This document shows, piece by piece, positions 62,642-64,000 of a stretch of DNA of 64,000 nucleotides (position 1 is the stretch's first letter; each line of letters starts with the position of its first letter). This DNA is from BOKV01 sp041397525 (GTDB taxonomy: Bacteria; Pseudomonadota; Alphaproteobacteria; Rhizobiales; Rhizobiaceae): positions 124,001 to 188,000 of the forward strand of contig JAWKWL010000001.1 in the NCBI GenBank assembly GCA_041397525.1, read 5' to 3'. Made by a program: the position numbers and the translations under genes. The notes under the pieces were generated by a model, which was given only the letters and a program-made list of their open reading frames with translations, made no database searches and had not been told where the DNA came from.

Positions 62642-63712
62642 ATGAAAAACAGACAAGACCGCGCAATTGCGCATCGCAGATCAGCAGGATTTCTGGCGCT
62701 CGCTGGCGCTCTGCTACTACCTCTGGGCGGATGCATGTCGTCTGGCGCATCAAGCCTGGCGGATGGATTGGTGCTGGAAAAACCAGCCAGTTCGTCATCC
62801 GCACAGTCGGCGACAAGCACCAAACCCGTTCCCAGTTCAAGCGGGCCGACGGCGCGCAAGGAAATCTACAAGGATGGAAAGCTGGTAGACACCATTCAGG
62901 TGCCCATTGGTCCATCCTCCATGCTGGTACCGCAGGATGAAAACCTGCCTGACGCTGGAATAGTGACAGCGTCAGTCGAAAAAATGCAGGCTGAAAACGT
63001 GTCCGCACTGGTTGAAGAACCGCCGGTTCGCCCAGTTGAGGTGGCTCATTCGGCAGTCATCGCACCGCTTGCCGCAGAACCAGCCGATGAGCCGATAATT
63101 GATGACGCGGAGGCTGCGGCCGAGGCCCGTATCAAGCCGCTTTTTGCCGGCATTGATCACGGCCAGTGCAAGGGCGGCTGGGGCCCCAAGCCACATATGA
63201 TCAACGCCAGACGGGTAACCAGTGGCGATCCCTATTACATCGAAATGCGCATGCGCCACACGCCGCCATTGCCGATCGGGCATGTCTATGTTGCCTATGG
63301 CAGACTGGGTGCTGACGGAGAGCCGCTGGACGAGCACCTCATCATGCTCGCACCAATCGGCGGCTATGGCAGTGCAAATCCGGCAAAATCCTCGGAAATC
63401 AGCCGCATGAAACCCGACATGACCGATTGCAGCCTTCGCCCTGTCGGTGCCTATCGGGTGTCCCTGAATGCCCAGAATTATGAAAAGCTGCTGAAACGCA
63501 TCGCACAGGCAAAACGCGAAAAGCCGATGTACCAGGTCTGGTCGTACAATTGTAACCACTTCCTGTCCGACATCGTCGCTCCGGTCGGTATCCTGCCACC
63601 GGTCAACCGCCAGACTGCGTCATTGCAGTATTTCTATGAAATGATGGACCGCAACGAAGGCCGCAAGGTTGCACGTGGTCCTGCCAGTCTCAAATTCGCC
63701 TCGGCGAATTGA
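62642..63712 (+). CDS. Lipoprotein with a permuted papain-like (LRAT/NlpC-type) NCxHF motif
   Basis: A 356-residue protein. The signal peptide ends in a lipobox (LLLPLGGC, lipidated C31). The middle third is a Pro/Ala/Glu-rich linker. The C-terminal domain has IGHVYVAYGRL (H214) and WSYNCNHFLSDI (C304), an H ... NCxxF pair reminiscent of LRAT-like and NlpC/P60-related cysteine hydrolases; the exact family is uncertain. The open frame extends to 62603, but ATG 62642 follows GGTGGA and starts the signal peptide. It is divergent from the OmpA-family gene. An acyl or peptide hydrolase in the envelope is a tentative idea. Confidence 0.65.
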   Translation: MKNRQDRAIAHRRSAGFLALAGALLLPLGGCMSSGASSLADGLVLEKPASSSSAQSATSTKPVPSSSGPTARKEIYKDGKLVDTIQVPIGPSSMLVPQDENLPDAGIVTASVEKMQAENVSALVEEPPVRPVEVAHSAVIAPLAAEPADEPIIDDAEAAAEARIKPLFAGIDHGQCKGGWGPKPHMINARRVTSGDPYYIEMRMRHTPPLPIGHVYVAYGRLGADGEPLDEHLIMLAPIGGYGSANPAKSSEISRMKPDMTDCSLRPVGAYRVSLNAQNYEKLLKRIAQAKREKPMYQVWSYNCNHFLSDIVAPVGILPPVNRQTASLQYFYEMMDRNEGRKVARGPASLKFASAN

Positions 63713-63733
63713 CACAAGACAGTATCGCAACAT

Positions 63734-63773
63734 ACGCCGCCAGCCTTGGGTAACCTTGGTTGGCGGCGTTTTT
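63734..63773. terminator. Intrinsic terminator between the lipoprotein and dioxygenase genes
   Basis: ACGCCGCCA / TGGCGGCGT form a 9-bp stem with an 18-nt inner part, followed by TTTTT on the plus strand. It lies directly before the stop of the leftward dioxygenase gene. Confidence 0.8.
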
Positions 63774-64000
63774 CATTGTGCCTCGAAAATCCAGCTGTCA
63801 TACGCAAAGAAACCCATCTGCCGAGAGGCATGCCCGCGAACCGCGTGCGGATTGCTGCCCCCTGCCCCATAAGCAAAGAACAATGGCATCAGATGCTCAT
63901 CCGTTGGATGGTTCTCGCGCACATGCGGAGCAAGTTTGACCCAGTCGAGAATGGCTTCACGGTCATTGTCGGCAAATTTCTCCGCAAACCAGTCGGTAAA
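63773..64000 (-). CDS. Class III extradiol dioxygenase, DODA (4,5-DOPA dioxygenase-like) family, partial
   Basis: Only the C-terminal 75 residues are inside the window; the 5' part lies beyond position 64000. ENHPTDEHLMPLFFAYGAGG is the strongly conserved C-terminal block of the DODA/YgiD group of LigB-type non-heme iron dioxygenases, and the protein ends FFAYDSWIFEAQ. Bacterial members open catechol-type rings such as DOPA; the natural substrate is usually unknown. The stop (TCA complement) is at 63773-63775. Confidence 0.88.
   Translation of the reverse strand, partial: FTDWFAEKFADNDREAILDWVKLAPHVRENHPTDEHLMPLFFAYGAGGSNPHAVRGHASRQMGFFAYDSWIFEAQ

Overview
This 64 kb window is an ordinary chromosomal segment of an alphaproteobacterium, most likely a member of the Hyphomicrobiales (Rhizobiales). 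The evidence is the PurS/PurQ/PurL purine layout, a DUF1476 gene (F-ATPase zeta-subunit family) divergent from purC, a B12-dependent class II ribonucleotide reductase, a TorF-type porin, BolA next to a CGFS glutaredoxin, a CoxD/CoxE/XdhC molybdenum-hydroxylase maturation cassette, and CtrA-like motifs (TTAA-N7-TTAA). Coding density is high. No IS element, prophage, CRISPR array or rRNA was seen. One tRNA, tRNA-Leu(TAA), is present.

Layout. 0-3.8 kb: DUF1365 protein, cyclopropane-fatty-acid-synthase-like methyltransferase, short-chain dehydrogenase and an orphan ChrR-like cupin protein, a set resembling the singlet-oxygen/ECF11 response. 4.1-7.8 kb: co-directional cysteine synthase, alanyl-tRNA editing, GFA-family, mercaptopyruvate sulfurtransferase and GNAT genes. 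7.9-12 kb: alanine dehydrogenase with a divergent Lrp-family regulator, a membrane-anchored hydrolase and an MFS permease. 12-18.2 kb: GGDEF-EAL protein with a secreted partner candidate, tRNA-Leu, CinA-N protein, RDD protein, xanthine phosphoribosyltransferase and a TetA-like MFS. 18.2-22.9 kb: a roughly 900 bp regulatory region and nrdJ. 23-31.8 kb: AraC regulator with a divergent hydrolase, several small proteins, nitroreductase, MMPL/RND transporter, map and radC. 31.9-37.4 kb: leftward molybdenum-hydroxylase maturation cassette (flavin reductase, MoxR, CoxE, split XdhC, MocA/MoeA-like fusion) without structural hydroxylase genes. 37.6-46.3 kb: complete Liv-type ABC transporter, multidomain cupin protein, and two different substrate-binding proteins, the second overlapping a P1-family peptidase. 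46.4-54.2 kb: purB, an excalibur-domain protein, a large RTX protein with two full CtrA-like boxes in its promoter, a small hydrolase, a TorF porin and a hybrid histidine kinase with a periplasmic c-heme motif. 54.4-60.5 kb: DUF1476 divergent from purC-purS-purQ-lipoprotein-purL-bolA-small membrane protein-grxD. 60.5-64 kb: OmpA protein with PVAEQP repeats, a lipoprotein with an NC-x-HF motif, and the 3' end of a DODA-type extradiol dioxygenase cut by the window edge.

The most noteworthy points are: the ChrR homologue with a degenerate N-terminal zinc site and no sigma factor beside it; the nrdJ leader with a candidate structured RNA, a CtrA-like site and tandem NrdR-like boxes; the CtrA-like boxes before the RTX gene; the orphan Mo-maturation cassette facing a Liv transporter; the substrate-binding-protein/P1-peptidase pair; the heme-c hybrid kinase; and small unrecognised membrane or secreted proteins inside housekeeping operons. 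Coordinates of starts were adjusted where a ribosome binding site, an overlap or a signal peptide decided them. All functional calls come from reading the sequence, without database searches.
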